This document shows, piece after piece, positions 17,287 to 25,014 of a DNA stretch of 52,077 bases (the first letter of the stretch is position 1; every line of letters begins with the position of its first letter). Source of the stretch: Bacteroidetes bacterium 24-39-8 (lineage in GTDB: Bacteria > Bacteroidota > Bacteroidia > Chitinophagales > Chitinophagaceae); assembly GCA_002256765.1 (NCBI GenBank), contig NCHJ01000005.1:1-52077 (forward strand). Reading direction: 5' to 3'. Both the position numbers and the translations under genes were made by a program. A model generated the notes under the pieces. That model had not been told where the DNA came from. It made no database searches and saw nothing but the letters and a program-made list of their open reading frames with translations.

Positions 17287-18060
17287 TTACCATCCACCAT
17301 TTAGTCCTTGTTTTAAGGCTTTCTGGTATTTGCGCATATCAAATGAATATAAGAAAGGTGCACGATGAGCGCCACCTTTTCTGGTTTCTTTTAATCTTTT
17401 TAAAATGCCAAATGCGGTCATTTTTCTATGAAAATTTCTACGGTCAAGTGCTTTGTCCAGAATGGTTTCATAGAGTTTTTGTAACTCCGGCATAGTGAAT
17501 TTTTGGGGCAACAAATTATAACCAATGGGTTGATGGTTTAATTGAAGCCTCACCGTTTCTAATGCCTTGTTAAGAATCTCATTGTGATCCATCATCAAGC
17601 TGCCAATTTCATGAATGTCTTTCCAAACGCATTCCGTTGAGTTTTCGTCTGGAAAAGGCGTTACATGTGCAAAATCAACCAAGGCATAATAGCCAATACT
17701 GATAAATCGTTGAAAAAGCCAACTGTCATTATTTAATTCAATTCCGGTTTGTAAAAGGCTTTTTCTATGGATATTGCTATCGGATCTGTTGGGAGCTCCA
17801 AATACATGAAATTGTTGTAGAAAAATATTCTGAAGCCCCGTTCTTTCTCTGAGTACCCTTGCAGCTGCGGTTTCAGTGTCTTCTTCTTTAAGAACAAATC
17901 CCCCTGGTAAAGCCCATACATTACTGTGTTTAAGTTTTAAAACTAAGACCTTGACTTGGTTATCGTGGAAACCTAGGATAACGCAATCCAAGGAAACAGA
18001 TGGCAAAAACCATTTCTCTCCTTCTTTGATAATAGCTGAAAGCTGATGGGGTACTGGCAT
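17287..18060 (-). CDS. Nudix-domain transcriptional regulator (NrtR/AraR-like) with degenerate Nudix box
   Basis: A Nudix domain (about 20-160) is joined to a C-terminal winged helix (about 180-250, FTMPELQKLYETILDKALDRRNFHRKM), the layout of NrtR- and Bacteroides AraR-type repressors. The Nudix box G54-x5-E60-x7-R68 continues V69-L-R-E72-R73-T-G75: the Glu after the first Arg is Val and one of the EE pair is Arg, so hydrolase activity is unlikely. Start 18060 (MPVPHQLSA) is typical; the longer frame begins with TTG inside a perfect inverted repeat. By analogy it would sense a sugar or nucleotide-sugar and control the neighbouring divergent sugar genes; the ligand is unknown. Confidence 0.85.
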   Translation of the reverse strand: MPVPHQLSAIIKEGEKWFLPSVSLDCVILGFHDNQVKVLVLKLKHSNVWALPGGFVLKEEDTETAAARVLRERTGLQNIFLQQFHVFGAPNRSDSNIHRKSLLQTGIELNNDSWLFQRFISIGYYALVDFAHVTPFPDENSTECVWKDIHEIGSLMMDHNEILNKALETVRLQLNHQPIGYNLLPQKFTMPELQKLYETILDKALDRRNFHRKMTAFGILKRLKETRKGGAHRAPFLYSFDMRKYQKALKQGLNGGW

Positions 18061-18120
18061 ACTCTTACGAAAATACGGGAAATTTTCGGCCAAAAATTTC
18101 AGAATGCCTTCAAAAAATGG

Positions 18121-18128
18121 TATAATTG
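18121..18128 (+). promoter_or_regulatory. Possible -7 box before the sugar isomerase gene
   Basis: TATAATTG differs from TAnnTTTG at one base and overlaps the left arm of the inverted repeat at 18125-18145. No TTG is found at the expected distance, so this is weak. Confidence 0.25.
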
Positions 18129-18145
18129 TGTCATAACGACACAAT
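18125..18145. promoter_or_regulatory. Candidate operator: perfect inverted repeat between divergent regulator and sugar gene
   Basis: ATTGTGTC and GACACAAT are exact reverse complements separated by ATAAC. The 21-bp site lies between the Nudix-type regulator (start 18060) and the isomerase gene (start 18192), and overlaps a possible -7 box. Position, symmetry and neighbour fit a repressor operator for the regulator itself; binding is not shown by the sequence. I saw no second copy in the window. Confidence 0.55.
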
Positions 18146-18191
18146 CAAATTTATTCACCCTGATCATTAGTGGGTCAGAAAAACGATTGCC

Positions 18192-19118
18192 ATGCATACA
18201 CGTAGAAAATTCTTACAACAAGGCTCTGCCTTGGCACTTGGATCATTGTTGTTGAACAAAACATTTGCAGCCGATTTATTTTCAGCTAGCAAATTCCCCG
18301 CACCAGGATTACAACTCTTTACTTTTTTTAATGTCATAGAACAAGATGTTCCAGGTAACCTGAAAAAAATCCATGACATTGGATATAGAGAAATTGAGTC
18401 AGCTTTTAGTAGACTTGGAGGATACTATGGCAAGAGCCCCAAAGAGTTTGCCCAATTATTAAAGGATTTAGGATTGACTTGGCGTTCACACCATGTACTA
18501 GGTGCGCCTTTCAAATTGCCTGCAGGGGCAAAAATGCCTACTGGAGCCGATGGTAAACCAATGGTGATACCCCCAATGAAAAATCTGCGTGACAATTACC
18601 AAGAGTTAGTTGACCAGGCAGCTGAGGGTGGGGTAACTTATTTGGTTTGTGCTAATACCCCCATTGGAACTTTAGATGAAGTAAAAGGATCCATAGAAGT
18701 GTTGAATAAAACCGCAGTAGCAGCAAAGAAAGCTGGTTTGTTATTTGCTTACCATAATCACGATGCAGAATTTAGAGCAGTAGAAGGAGTCATTCCTTAT
18801 GACCTGATGTTGAAAGAAACCGACAAAGACTTAGTGAAGATGGAATTGGATTTAGCATGGGCTATGAAGGCTGGCAAAAATCCGGTTGACCTATTTAAAG
18901 CCAATAAGGGGAGGTTCCATTTATGGCATGTAAAAGACCTAGATGAGAAAAATGAAAAAGTCTTGGAATTGGGTAAGGGGCATTTTGACTTCAAACCCAT
19001 TTTTGATCACGCAGCTGATTCGGGCATGAAATATTTCTTTATTGAACAGGATGGTGCCCCTAATCCTTTAGAGAATATTACTACAAGTTATAACAGCTTA
19101 CAAAAGCTTTTAAAATAA
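18192..19118 (+). CDS. Sugar phosphate isomerase/epimerase-like TIM-barrel protein, Tat-exported
   Basis: The N-terminus MHTRRKFLQQGSALALGS is a twin-arginine signal (RRKFLQ), so the protein should cross the inner membrane folded. The mature part is an AP-endonuclease-2/xylose-isomerase-like TIM barrel: PGLQLFTF near 37, HHVLG near 101, FAYHNHDAEF near 185, VKMELDLAWAMKAG near 215, FHLWHVKDLD near 240 and FIEQDGA near 283, which hold the expected metal-binding Glu, Asp and His residues. In Bacteroidota such proteins often accompany Gfo/Idh and ThuA genes in keto-sugar chemistry; the exact reaction here is not known. A strong bidirectional terminator follows. Confidence 0.87.
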   Translation: MHTRRKFLQQGSALALGSLLLNKTFAADLFSASKFPAPGLQLFTFFNVIEQDVPGNLKKIHDIGYREIESAFSRLGGYYGKSPKEFAQLLKDLGLTWRSHHVLGAPFKLPAGAKMPTGADGKPMVIPPMKNLRDNYQELVDQAAEGGVTYLVCANTPIGTLDEVKGSIEVLNKTAVAAKKAGLLFAYHNHDAEFRAVEGVIPYDLMLKETDKDLVKMELDLAWAMKAGKNPVDLFKANKGRFHLWHVKDLDEKNEKVLELGKGHFDFKPIFDHAADSGMKYFFIEQDGAPNPLENITTSYNSLQKLLK

Positions 19119-19133
19119 TGCAATACGCATCAT

Positions 19134-19170
19134 AAAAAAGCCGCCCCAATATAATCGGGGCGGCTTTTTT
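19134..19170. terminator. Bidirectional terminator between the isomerase and Dabb genes
   Basis: AAAAAAGCCGCCCC and GGGGCGGCTTTTTT form a perfect stem (8 strong G-C pairs) around AATATAATC. The A-tract on the left and T-tract on the right serve the convergent genes on both strands. Confidence 0.93.
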
Positions 19171-19182
19171 GTGCATGATGTA

Positions 19183-19503
19183 TTAATAAGCTCCTAAGGA
19201 ATCATAGACCACTACTTTTTTCCAAAGATGTTTACAGTTATCTACAAATTCCAAGTGAATAGGATCAACTTGATAAGCGTCTTGGTCTGCGGCAGTTTCA
19301 AAAATAGCCAACCATGAAAGGGCATAGGTAGTATCTATGACATCCCTATTAGTTGTAGCAGCTGTACCTATATGAAATTGTTGAATGCTTGGCACATTAC
19401 TCAACTTTTTCAGACCTTCTAATAGAGCTGCTTTTTCTTCAGCACTATTGGCGTGTTCTAGCCAAAAATAAACATGGTGTACAAATAATTTCTGTGTTAA
19501 CAT
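19183..19503 (-). CDS. Dabb (stress-responsive A/B barrel) domain protein
   Basis: The 106-residue protein opens with FVHHVYFWLEHANSAEEKAALLEGLKKL split by a short loop, has IQQFHIGTAA near 40 and YALSWLAIFETAADQDAYQVDPIHLEFV to about 87. This is the Dabb/EthD-like ferredoxin barrel, which forms dimers with a small pocket. No function is settled for stand-alone Dabb proteins; some act on polyketide-like or sugar-derived carbonyls. It lies 10 bases downstream of the Gfo/Idh gene on the same strand, so it probably belongs to the same operon and possibly the same sugar pathway. Confidence 0.85.
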   Translation of the reverse strand: MLTQKLFVHHVYFWLEHANSAEEKAALLEGLKKLSNVPSIQQFHIGTAATTNRDVIDTTYALSWLAIFETAADQDAYQVDPIHLEFVDNCKHLWKKVVVYDSLGAY

Positions 19504-19513
19504 GTATCAATTT

Positions 19514-20707
19514 TTATTCAATGATTTGATCGGTGATTTTTCCGGTGGCTTTGTTTTTGAGAATGAGTTTCTTGGCGCCAAAATGGGTCATTTCTTCTTT
19601 GATTAACCAGTGCTCAGCATCGTGCTCCACCAAATGGCTTTCTTTGCTAAGGCCAGTTTGACCTCGCCAAATATCTAGTTGCACGGGCTCCCATAATTTA
19701 GACTTAGCGGATTTATAAGCTGCATCTAATATGGCATTCACCACATAACCATCGTAGAAGGTTTCCTTGGGGTCTTCTCCTTTTTCCTTGGCGTTGAACA
19801 TATCCATAAACATATGGTTATAGCCCAGCTCATTTAATTCATCGCCCACAGGGAATAACCAGCCGGTATTACTTTCTGCTTTTTCAGCAATATAATCGCC
19901 ACCCTTGCCCGTGGTAAACATATCAAAACCTGTGCGCAAGAAACTGTTGATCCAGATGGTTCCTTCTGAGCCCATGACTTCATCGCGTAGGTCTAGCCCA
20001 CCTCTAAAGGTCCAACTCACTTCAAACTGACCAATGGCACCGTTCTCATATTTTACCAGACCAATGGCATGGTCTTCTGCGTCAATGGGTTTTACTTGGG
20101 TATCTGCCCAACACATCACTTCTACTGGTTTAATGTCTTTACCAATATAACTTCTGGTTATTTCTACGCAATGACAACCTAGGTCAAGAATACAGCCACC
20201 ACCAGCTTGTTCAATATCCCAGAACCATTCGCTGTGTGGGCCAGGATGGGTTTCTCTGGACTTGGCCCATAGAATCCTACCCAACGCGCCTTCTTTAACA
20301 CTAGCAGATGCTTTGATAAATTTTGGGGTATATACCAGGTCTTCTAAATAGCCGTTAAAAATGCCAGCTTCTTCAACAGCTAGTAACATGCGTTTGGCTT
20401 CTGTTGCATTTCTGCCCAAGGGCTTGGTGGTCATCACCGCTTTTTTGTGTTTGCAACAAAGCATCACAGCTGCTTCGTGTAAGTTGTTGGGTAGTGCAAT
20501 ACAAACAATGTCAACATCGGGGTGAGCAATGGATTCCTCCATTTCAGTTGTCCAATGTGCGCACTGATAGTCTTGCGCAAATTTTTTGGCAGATTCTTCT
20601 CTGCGAGAATAAATACTAACCACTTTGTCTTTGGAACGGTATCCTTGAAGGGCATCGGCATAAAATCTTCCGATGAATCCGGAACCGAGCATGGCAATTC
20701 TTTGCAT
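19514..20707 (-). CDS. Gfo/Idh/MocA-family oxidoreductase
   Basis: The N-terminal Rossmann domain (MQRIAMLGSGFIGRFYADAL) binds NAD(P); IALPNNLHEAAV (near 73) and KPLGRNATEAKRM (near 98) are family blocks, the latter with the conserved active-site Lys. The C-terminal substrate domain (about 125-350) contains LDLGCHCVEI (near 176) with the catalytic-region His. No signal peptide is seen, so it is cytosolic. Such enzymes oxidise sugars to keto-sugars; context with ThuA, an isomerase/epimerase and GH130 supports that. ATG 20707 was chosen over an upstream TTG. A heptamer repeat family member forms its promoter region. Confidence 0.9.
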   Translation of the reverse strand: MQRIAMLGSGFIGRFYADALQGYRSKDKVVSIYSRREESAKKFAQDYQCAHWTTEMEESIAHPDVDIVCIALPNNLHEAAVMLCCKHKKAVMTTKPLGRNATEAKRMLLAVEEAGIFNGYLEDLVYTPKFIKASASVKEGALGRILWAKSRETHPGPHSEWFWDIEQAGGGCILDLGCHCVEITRSYIGKDIKPVEVMCWADTQVKPIDAEDHAIGLVKYENGAIGQFEVSWTFRGGLDLRDEVMGSEGTIWINSFLRTGFDMFTTGKGGDYIAEKAESNTGWLFPVGDELNELGYNHMFMDMFNAKEKGEDPKETFYDGYVVNAILDAAYKSAKSKLWEPVQLDIWRGQTGLSKESHLVEHDAEHWLIKEEMTHFGAKKLILKNKATGKITDQIIE

Positions 20708-20720
20708 GATTTTCAAATTA

Positions 20721-20748
20721 AAAAGTCAAAAGTAAAAAGTCAAAAAAA
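20721..20748. repeat. AGTCAAA-family heptamer repeat, four units
   Basis: AAAAGTC AAAAGTA AAAAGTC AAAAAAA: four units of 7 bases, the last decayed. It lies between the MFS and Gfo/Idh genes. On the minus strand the unit junction creates TACTTTTG, an exact -7 box (20727-20734), 20 bases before the Gfo/Idh ATG. Confidence 0.7.
20727..20734 (-). promoter_or_regulatory. Candidate -7 box for the Gfo/Idh gene, inside a heptamer repeat
   Basis: The minus strand reads TACTTTTG, an exact TAnnTTTG match made by two adjoining heptamer units. A TTG at the usual distance is missing. Confidence 0.35.
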
Positions 20749-20788
20749 GTTATAAAATGTCTAAAAGATAAAATTGAAATTAAAAGGG

Positions 20789-21979
20789 TCAATTGGTAGC
20801 AACTGTTTTTTTCTCTTTAAAGAAAAGGATAAAATAAATGACAACGGCTAGTGCAATATATGCAGGTACATACCAGATGCTTTGCCAGTCATGTGTTTCA
20901 CCCATTTTGTATTTGTCTACTGTGTATCCAGAAAACCAAGTGCCAATAAACATCCCTACGCCATAAGTAGCAAAAGTGAATAGCCCCTGAGCTGCGTTTT
21001 TAATTTTGTCTCCCGCTTTTTTCTCTGTGTACATATATCCTGTAACAAAAAAGAAATCATAACAGATGCCGTGTAAGACAATGCCTGTAAAGAGCATCCA
21101 TGAACCAGAGCCGGCATCGCCGTAGGCAAAAAACAAATAACGAAGAATCCAGGCGGTCATGCCCAATAGCAACATTTTCTTTACCCCAATTCTATTGAAT
21201 AGAAAAGGAATAGCAAGGATAAATACGGCTTCAGAAACCTGACCCAAGGTCATTTTACTGGCCGCATTTTCAAAATGAATTTCATTTAAAAAGGTATTGG
21301 CAAATCCATAATAAAATGAGAGGGGAATACAAACTAGAATGGCTGCAATAAAGAAAATGAGATAGGGCCTTTCTTTGAACAAGACAAAGGCCTCGGTTCC
21401 CATAGCACTGGAAGCGTCTTCTGTGGATGCTTTGGGTGGTGTATTTGGCAAAACAAAACTTAAAAGCCCTAAAAAGGCGGATACGCCTGCGGCTAAGTAA
21501 AAAGTGGCCGAAGTTTTTTCAATATCTAATTGTCCAATGAGCAATCCAGCAACTATCCAACCCAAGGTACCAAAGACCCTGATCCAAGGGAATTGTTTTC
21601 CGGGGTCAGTCATTTGAGAAAAGGCAATGCTATTGCTTAGCGCGATGGTTGGCATGTACAATAAGGCATAAACTAGGATCACCCAATAAAAATGGCTGCT
21701 ATTCTCCATTTTGGTGGCCATAAATAGCAGCAAAGCTCCAACCAAGTGTAATACCCCCATGATCTTCTGAGCGGCAAAATAGCGGTCAGCTACTAGACCT
21801 ACAAAAAAAGGAGAGATCATGGTAGCAATGGCAAGAGCGCTATAGGCTGCACCAATCTCAACACCAGTAGCGTGTAGGTACTCATTCATATAAGTACCCA
21901 TGGTTACATACCAGGCTCCCCAAATTAAATATTCCAGAAACATCATGCTGGCAAGTAAGACTCCTGTTCTAGCTTTCAT
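20789..21979 (-). CDS. MFS transporter, nucleoside:H+ symporter-like
   Basis: The 396-residue protein has about twelve hydrophobic segments and no signal peptide. The opening LLASMMFLEYLIWGAWYVTMGTY is typical of the nucleoside:H+ symporter group (NupG/XapB relatives), as is the KQFPWIRVFGTLGWI block near 125-145. In Bacteroidota members of this group often sit in sugar clusters, so a sugar or keto-sugar substrate is as likely as a nucleoside. The longer frame (from 22021) adds MLNLIKLQQKTNRL; ATG 21979 is a better start. It is divergent from the ChbG-ThuA-GH130 operon across a region with an inverted repeat. Confidence 0.87.
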   Translation of the reverse strand: MKARTGVLLASMMFLEYLIWGAWYVTMGTYMNEYLHATGVEIGAAYSALAIATMISPFFVGLVADRYFAAQKIMGVLHLVGALLLFMATKMENSSHFYWVILVYALLYMPTIALSNSIAFSQMTDPGKQFPWIRVFGTLGWIVAGLLIGQLDIEKTSATFYLAAGVSAFLGLLSFVLPNTPPKASTEDASSAMGTEAFVLFKERPYLIFFIAAILVCIPLSFYYGFANTFLNEIHFENAASKMTLGQVSEAVFILAIPFLFNRIGVKKMLLLGMTAWILRYLFFAYGDAGSGSWMLFTGIVLHGICYDFFFVTGYMYTEKKAGDKIKNAAQGLFTFATYGVGMFIGTWFSGYTVDKYKMGETHDWQSIWYVPAYIALAVVIYFILFFKEKKTVATN

Positions 21980-22035
21980 AAGGCGGTTAGTTTTTTGCTG
22001 AAGTTTTATTAGATTTAGCAAAGTTTTACTGCTTT

Positions 22036-22057
22036 GAATGCAGCAATCTTTGCATTC
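22036..22057. promoter_or_regulatory. Inverted repeat between divergent sugar genes, possible operator
   Basis: GAATGCA and TGCATTC are exact reverse complements with an 8-base spacer, placed between the MFS gene (start 21979, minus) and the ChbG-ThuA-GH130 operon (start 22089, plus). It could be an operator or a transcript hairpin; nothing else distinguishes the two. Confidence 0.35.
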
Positions 22058-22088
22058 CAGCGAGGGACAATTTAATTAAAACATAGAC

Positions 22089-23105
22089 ATGCTTGCCAGA
22101 TTGAGGATTATTTTTCTTTTGCTATTGCTATGCCATTATTCCTTGATGGCGCAAAAATCAGATAGTACCTATGCCCAAAAATTGGGCTATTCCAAAAATG
22201 CCAAATTGCTCATCTTACACATAGATGATGTGGGCATGTCATTTGATAGCAATGAAGGAGCAATCAATGCCATGGAAGATGGTGTAGCCAATTCTTGTTC
22301 TGTGATGATGCCCTGTTCTTGGGTGCCTGCATTTATTCATTATCTAAGACAGCATCCAAAGATTGATGCGGGTTTGCACTTGACGCTAACATCGGAATGG
22401 AAGGGTTATAGATGGGGGCCTTTGAGTGGTAAGGAATTGGTACCTGGATTGGTGGATAAAGAAGGGGCTTTATGGTCTAGTGTGGAAGACGTGGTAAAAC
22501 ATGCAACCCCTGACGAAGTGGACAAAGAAATAAGGGCTCAGTTAGCAAGGGCAAAAAATATGGGTTTTGAACCCACCCATTTAGATTCTCATATAGGTAC
22601 GCTATTTGCTAGCCCAGAATACTTAATGCGCTATGTGAAATTGGGTATGGAACAACAAATCCCAGTCATGCTGCCTGGTGGCCATAATCAATTGATTAGG
22701 GCTACTATGAAGGGATCTGATGCATTGATGAACCAAATGCGGGGATTAGGTACCATGCTTTGGAATGCAGGCCTACCGGTATTAGATGATTTACACAATG
22801 AGAGTTATGATTGGGAAATTCCTAAAGAGATGCAAGGCAATGATCAAAAAATGCAAGCTTTTAAAACAGCCAAGTATGTAACCGCCTTGAAAACCATTCA
22901 ACCAGGCATTACCATGATGATCATGCATTGCACTGCAACCACAGCCATATTTCCTTTTATTTCAGGCTCTGGTCCTACGCGCAAAGGCGATTTACTAGCC
23001 ATGACGGACCCCCTATTTAAAAAAGCTTTGCAAGAACAAGGCATTCAATTGGTAACTTGGCGTGAATTAATGGAAAAAAGAAAATCAATTACACATTCAA
23101 AATAA
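22089..23105 (+). CDS. ChbG/YdjC-family carbohydrate deacetylase, secreted
   Basis: A signal peptide (residues 1-21, ending LMAQ) exports a YdjC-type deacetylase. The metal site is visible: LILHIDDVGMSFDSN (near 40, two Asp), AGLHLTLTSEW near 97 (His) and THLDSHIGTLF near 160 (His and Asp). Known members remove acetyl groups from chito-oligosaccharides (ChbG) or act on related amino sugars (HpnK). A periplasmic role on acetylated or amino-sugar oligosaccharides is inferred. It is first in an operon with ThuA (4 bases away) and GH130. Confidence 0.9.
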   Translation: MLARLRIIFLLLLLCHYSLMAQKSDSTYAQKLGYSKNAKLLILHIDDVGMSFDSNEGAINAMEDGVANSCSVMMPCSWVPAFIHYLRQHPKIDAGLHLTLTSEWKGYRWGPLSGKELVPGLVDKEGALWSSVEDVVKHATPDEVDKEIRAQLARAKNMGFEPTHLDSHIGTLFASPEYLMRYVKLGMEQQIPVMLPGGHNQLIRATMKGSDALMNQMRGLGTMLWNAGLPVLDDLHNESYDWEIPKEMQGNDQKMQAFKTAKYVTALKTIQPGITMMIMHCTATTAIFPFISGSGPTRKGDLLAMTDPLFKKALQEQGIQLVTWRELMEKRKSITHSK

Positions 23106-23109
23106 ACAA

Positions 23110-23838
23110 ATGAAAAAACTATTTGCAGGTTTAGTCTTAATGATGATTGCTTTGGGCGTTAGTTCTTTTGACAACGCCAAGAAGCCATTAAAAATCTTGG
23201 TATTTAGCAAGACCATGGGTTTTCACCATGCATCCATTCCTGCTGGGATAGCATGTCTGCAGAAGATTGGCGTAGACAATAATTTGAAAGTGGATACCAC
23301 TACTGACGCTACCGTTTTTAACGAGAAGAATTTGAAACAATATGCGGCGGTGGTTTTCATGAGTACCACAGGTAATATTTTCAATGAGGAACAGCAAGCA
23401 GCTTTTGAAAAATTCATCCAAGCAGGTGGGGGCTTTGTAGGTATTCATGCTGCAACAGATACTGAATACGAATGGCCTTGGTATAATAAATTGGTAGGTG
23501 CTTATTTTAAAAGCCATCCCAAACAACAGGAAGCCGTATTAAATGTCTTAGACAAAACACATATTAGTACCATGCACTTGCCAGCTAACTGGAAACGCTT
23601 TGACGAATGGTATAATTTCAAAAGCATTCAGTCCGATTTGCATGTGTTAATTACCATTGATGAAAAATCATATACTGGTGGGCAAAATGGAGACTTTCAT
23701 CCCATGGCATGGTGGCATGATTTTGACGGCGGAAGGTCTTTCTATACTGAGTTTGGTCACACAGACGAAAGTTTTGTAGACCCATTATTTGTGCAGCATT
23801 TAACGGGTGGTATTGCTTATGCCATCAATAAAAAATAA
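23110..23838 (+). CDS. ThuA-like glutamine-amidotransferase-fold protein, secreted
   Basis: The 242-residue protein has a signal peptide (about 1-19) and a ThuA domain: KILVFSKTMGFHHASIPAG near 28, VVFMSTTGNIF near 79, GGGFVGIHAATDTEYEW near 104 and FHPMAWWHDFDGGRSFYTEFGHTD split by a loop near 196-220. ThuA was named for trehalose utilisation, where it is linked to keto-disaccharide formation or processing. The cysteine nucleophile of class-I amidotransferases is absent (GIHAATD), as normal for ThuA, so amidotransfer is not expected. It follows the ChbG-like gene by 4 bases and precedes GH130 by 1 base. Confidence 0.9.
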   Translation: MKKLFAGLVLMMIALGVSSFDNAKKPLKILVFSKTMGFHHASIPAGIACLQKIGVDNNLKVDTTTDATVFNEKNLKQYAAVVFMSTTGNIFNEEQQAAFEKFIQAGGGFVGIHAATDTEYEWPWYNKLVGAYFKSHPKQQEAVLNVLDKTHISTMHLPANWKRFDEWYNFKSIQSDLHVLITIDEKSYTGGQNGDFHPMAWWHDFDGGRSFYTEFGHTDESFVDPLFVQHLTGGIAYAINKK

Positions 23839-23839
23839 G

Positions 23840-25003
23840 ATGCTATATAAAACTTGGTTACCTGCTTTATTATTGATGTTGTTGGGTTGTTCTAGTGGCA
23901 ATCAAAATTTCAATGCCAATGATAGTTCGGCTAATTGGGCTATGTTAGATTTTGTAAAAGCCGATAGTCTCAATCCCATTTTAATGCCGGGTTCCAATGT
24001 TTTTCTTGACCCCATGACCAACAAAGAGGTAGCATGGGAATCCAAAAATGTATTTAATCCTGCCATTGTTGTGAGAAGAGATACTTTGTTCATGCTTTAC
24101 AGAGCACAAGATAGTATTGGCAAGCCCGGAGGCACTTCTAGAATTGGGTTGGCTTATAGTAAAGATGGATTACATTTTACCAAAACCCCCAATCCGGTTT
24201 TTTATCCAGCACCGGATGGGTATGAAAAATATGAATGGCAGGGTGGGGTAGAAGATCCCAGAATTGTAGAAGATAGTTCAGGGGTCTATTACATGACTTA
24301 TACTTCTTATGATGGTAAGACCGCCAGACTCATGGTGGCTAGTTCCCCTGATTTACAAAAATGGACCAAACACGGGCCTGTTTTTGCAGAAGCCTATGGC
24401 GGAAAATATTTGTACCAATGGTCTAAATCTGGATCTATTGTATCGCGCTATGCGCAAGGAAAAATTATTGCTACCAAGATTAATGGAAAATATTGGATGT
24501 ATTGGGGAGACCAAAATATTTGGGTGGCTACTTCTTCAGACTTAATTCACTGGGAACCTTTTGAAATGCAGGTTGATGAATCGGCCCCCATTCCATTAAA
24601 AGGGCAGGCTTTGAATATGCCAGAACTAAGAATCATTATTCCTACCAGAGACAAAAAATTTGACGCTGATTTGGTAGAGCCAGGTCCGCCTGCTATGCTC
24701 ACAGACAAAGGAATTTTGCTGATTTATAATAGTAGGAATCTTAAAAATATTGGAGACACCAGTTTGGCCGATGGTACCTATACTGCAGGTCAGGTCTTAC
24801 TAGACAAAAACAATCCTTTGCAGGTATTGCATAGACTGAACCACTATTTCATGAAGCCAGAAAAGCCCTATGAATTAGTGGGTGAAGTGAACAATGTTTG
24901 CTTCTTAGAAGGATTGGCGCAGTACAAAAACCAATGGTTCCTCTATTATGGAACCGCTGATTCAAAAATTGCAGTAGCCGTTAGAAAAGCGGCTTATCCT
25001 TAA
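23840..25003 (+). CDS. GH130-like glycoside phosphorylase/hydrolase, lipoprotein
   Basis: The N-terminus MLYKTWLPALLLMLLGCSS is a lipoprotein signal with Cys at residue 17, so the protein should be membrane-anchored. The body is a five-bladed beta-propeller with repeated 'YMTYTSYD', 'WMYWGD' and 'LIYNSR' blade ends and GGVEDPRIVE near 140, the GH130 family signature around its acid residue. GH130 phosphorylases and hydrolases act on beta-mannosides; whether this one uses phosphate or water cannot be told. Start 23840 is one base after the ThuA stop; an upstream in-frame start (23807) would overlap ThuA. Confidence 0.85.
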   Translation: MLYKTWLPALLLMLLGCSSGNQNFNANDSSANWAMLDFVKADSLNPILMPGSNVFLDPMTNKEVAWESKNVFNPAIVVRRDTLFMLYRAQDSIGKPGGTSRIGLAYSKDGLHFTKTPNPVFYPAPDGYEKYEWQGGVEDPRIVEDSSGVYYMTYTSYDGKTARLMVASSPDLQKWTKHGPVFAEAYGGKYLYQWSKSGSIVSRYAQGKIIATKINGKYWMYWGDQNIWVATSSDLIHWEPFEMQVDESAPIPLKGQALNMPELRIIIPTRDKKFDADLVEPGPPAMLTDKGILLIYNSRNLKNIGDTSLADGTYTAGQVLLDKNNPLQVLHRLNHYFMKPEKPYELVGEVNNVCFLEGLAQYKNQWFLYYGTADSKIAVAVRKAAYP

Positions 25004-25014
25004 ACAAATAGAGA

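Noticed and set aside
17287..18144. Longer start of the Nudix regulator at 18144
   Set aside because: It begins with TTG inside a perfect inverted repeat and adds 28 residues not seen in the family; ATG 18060 is better.
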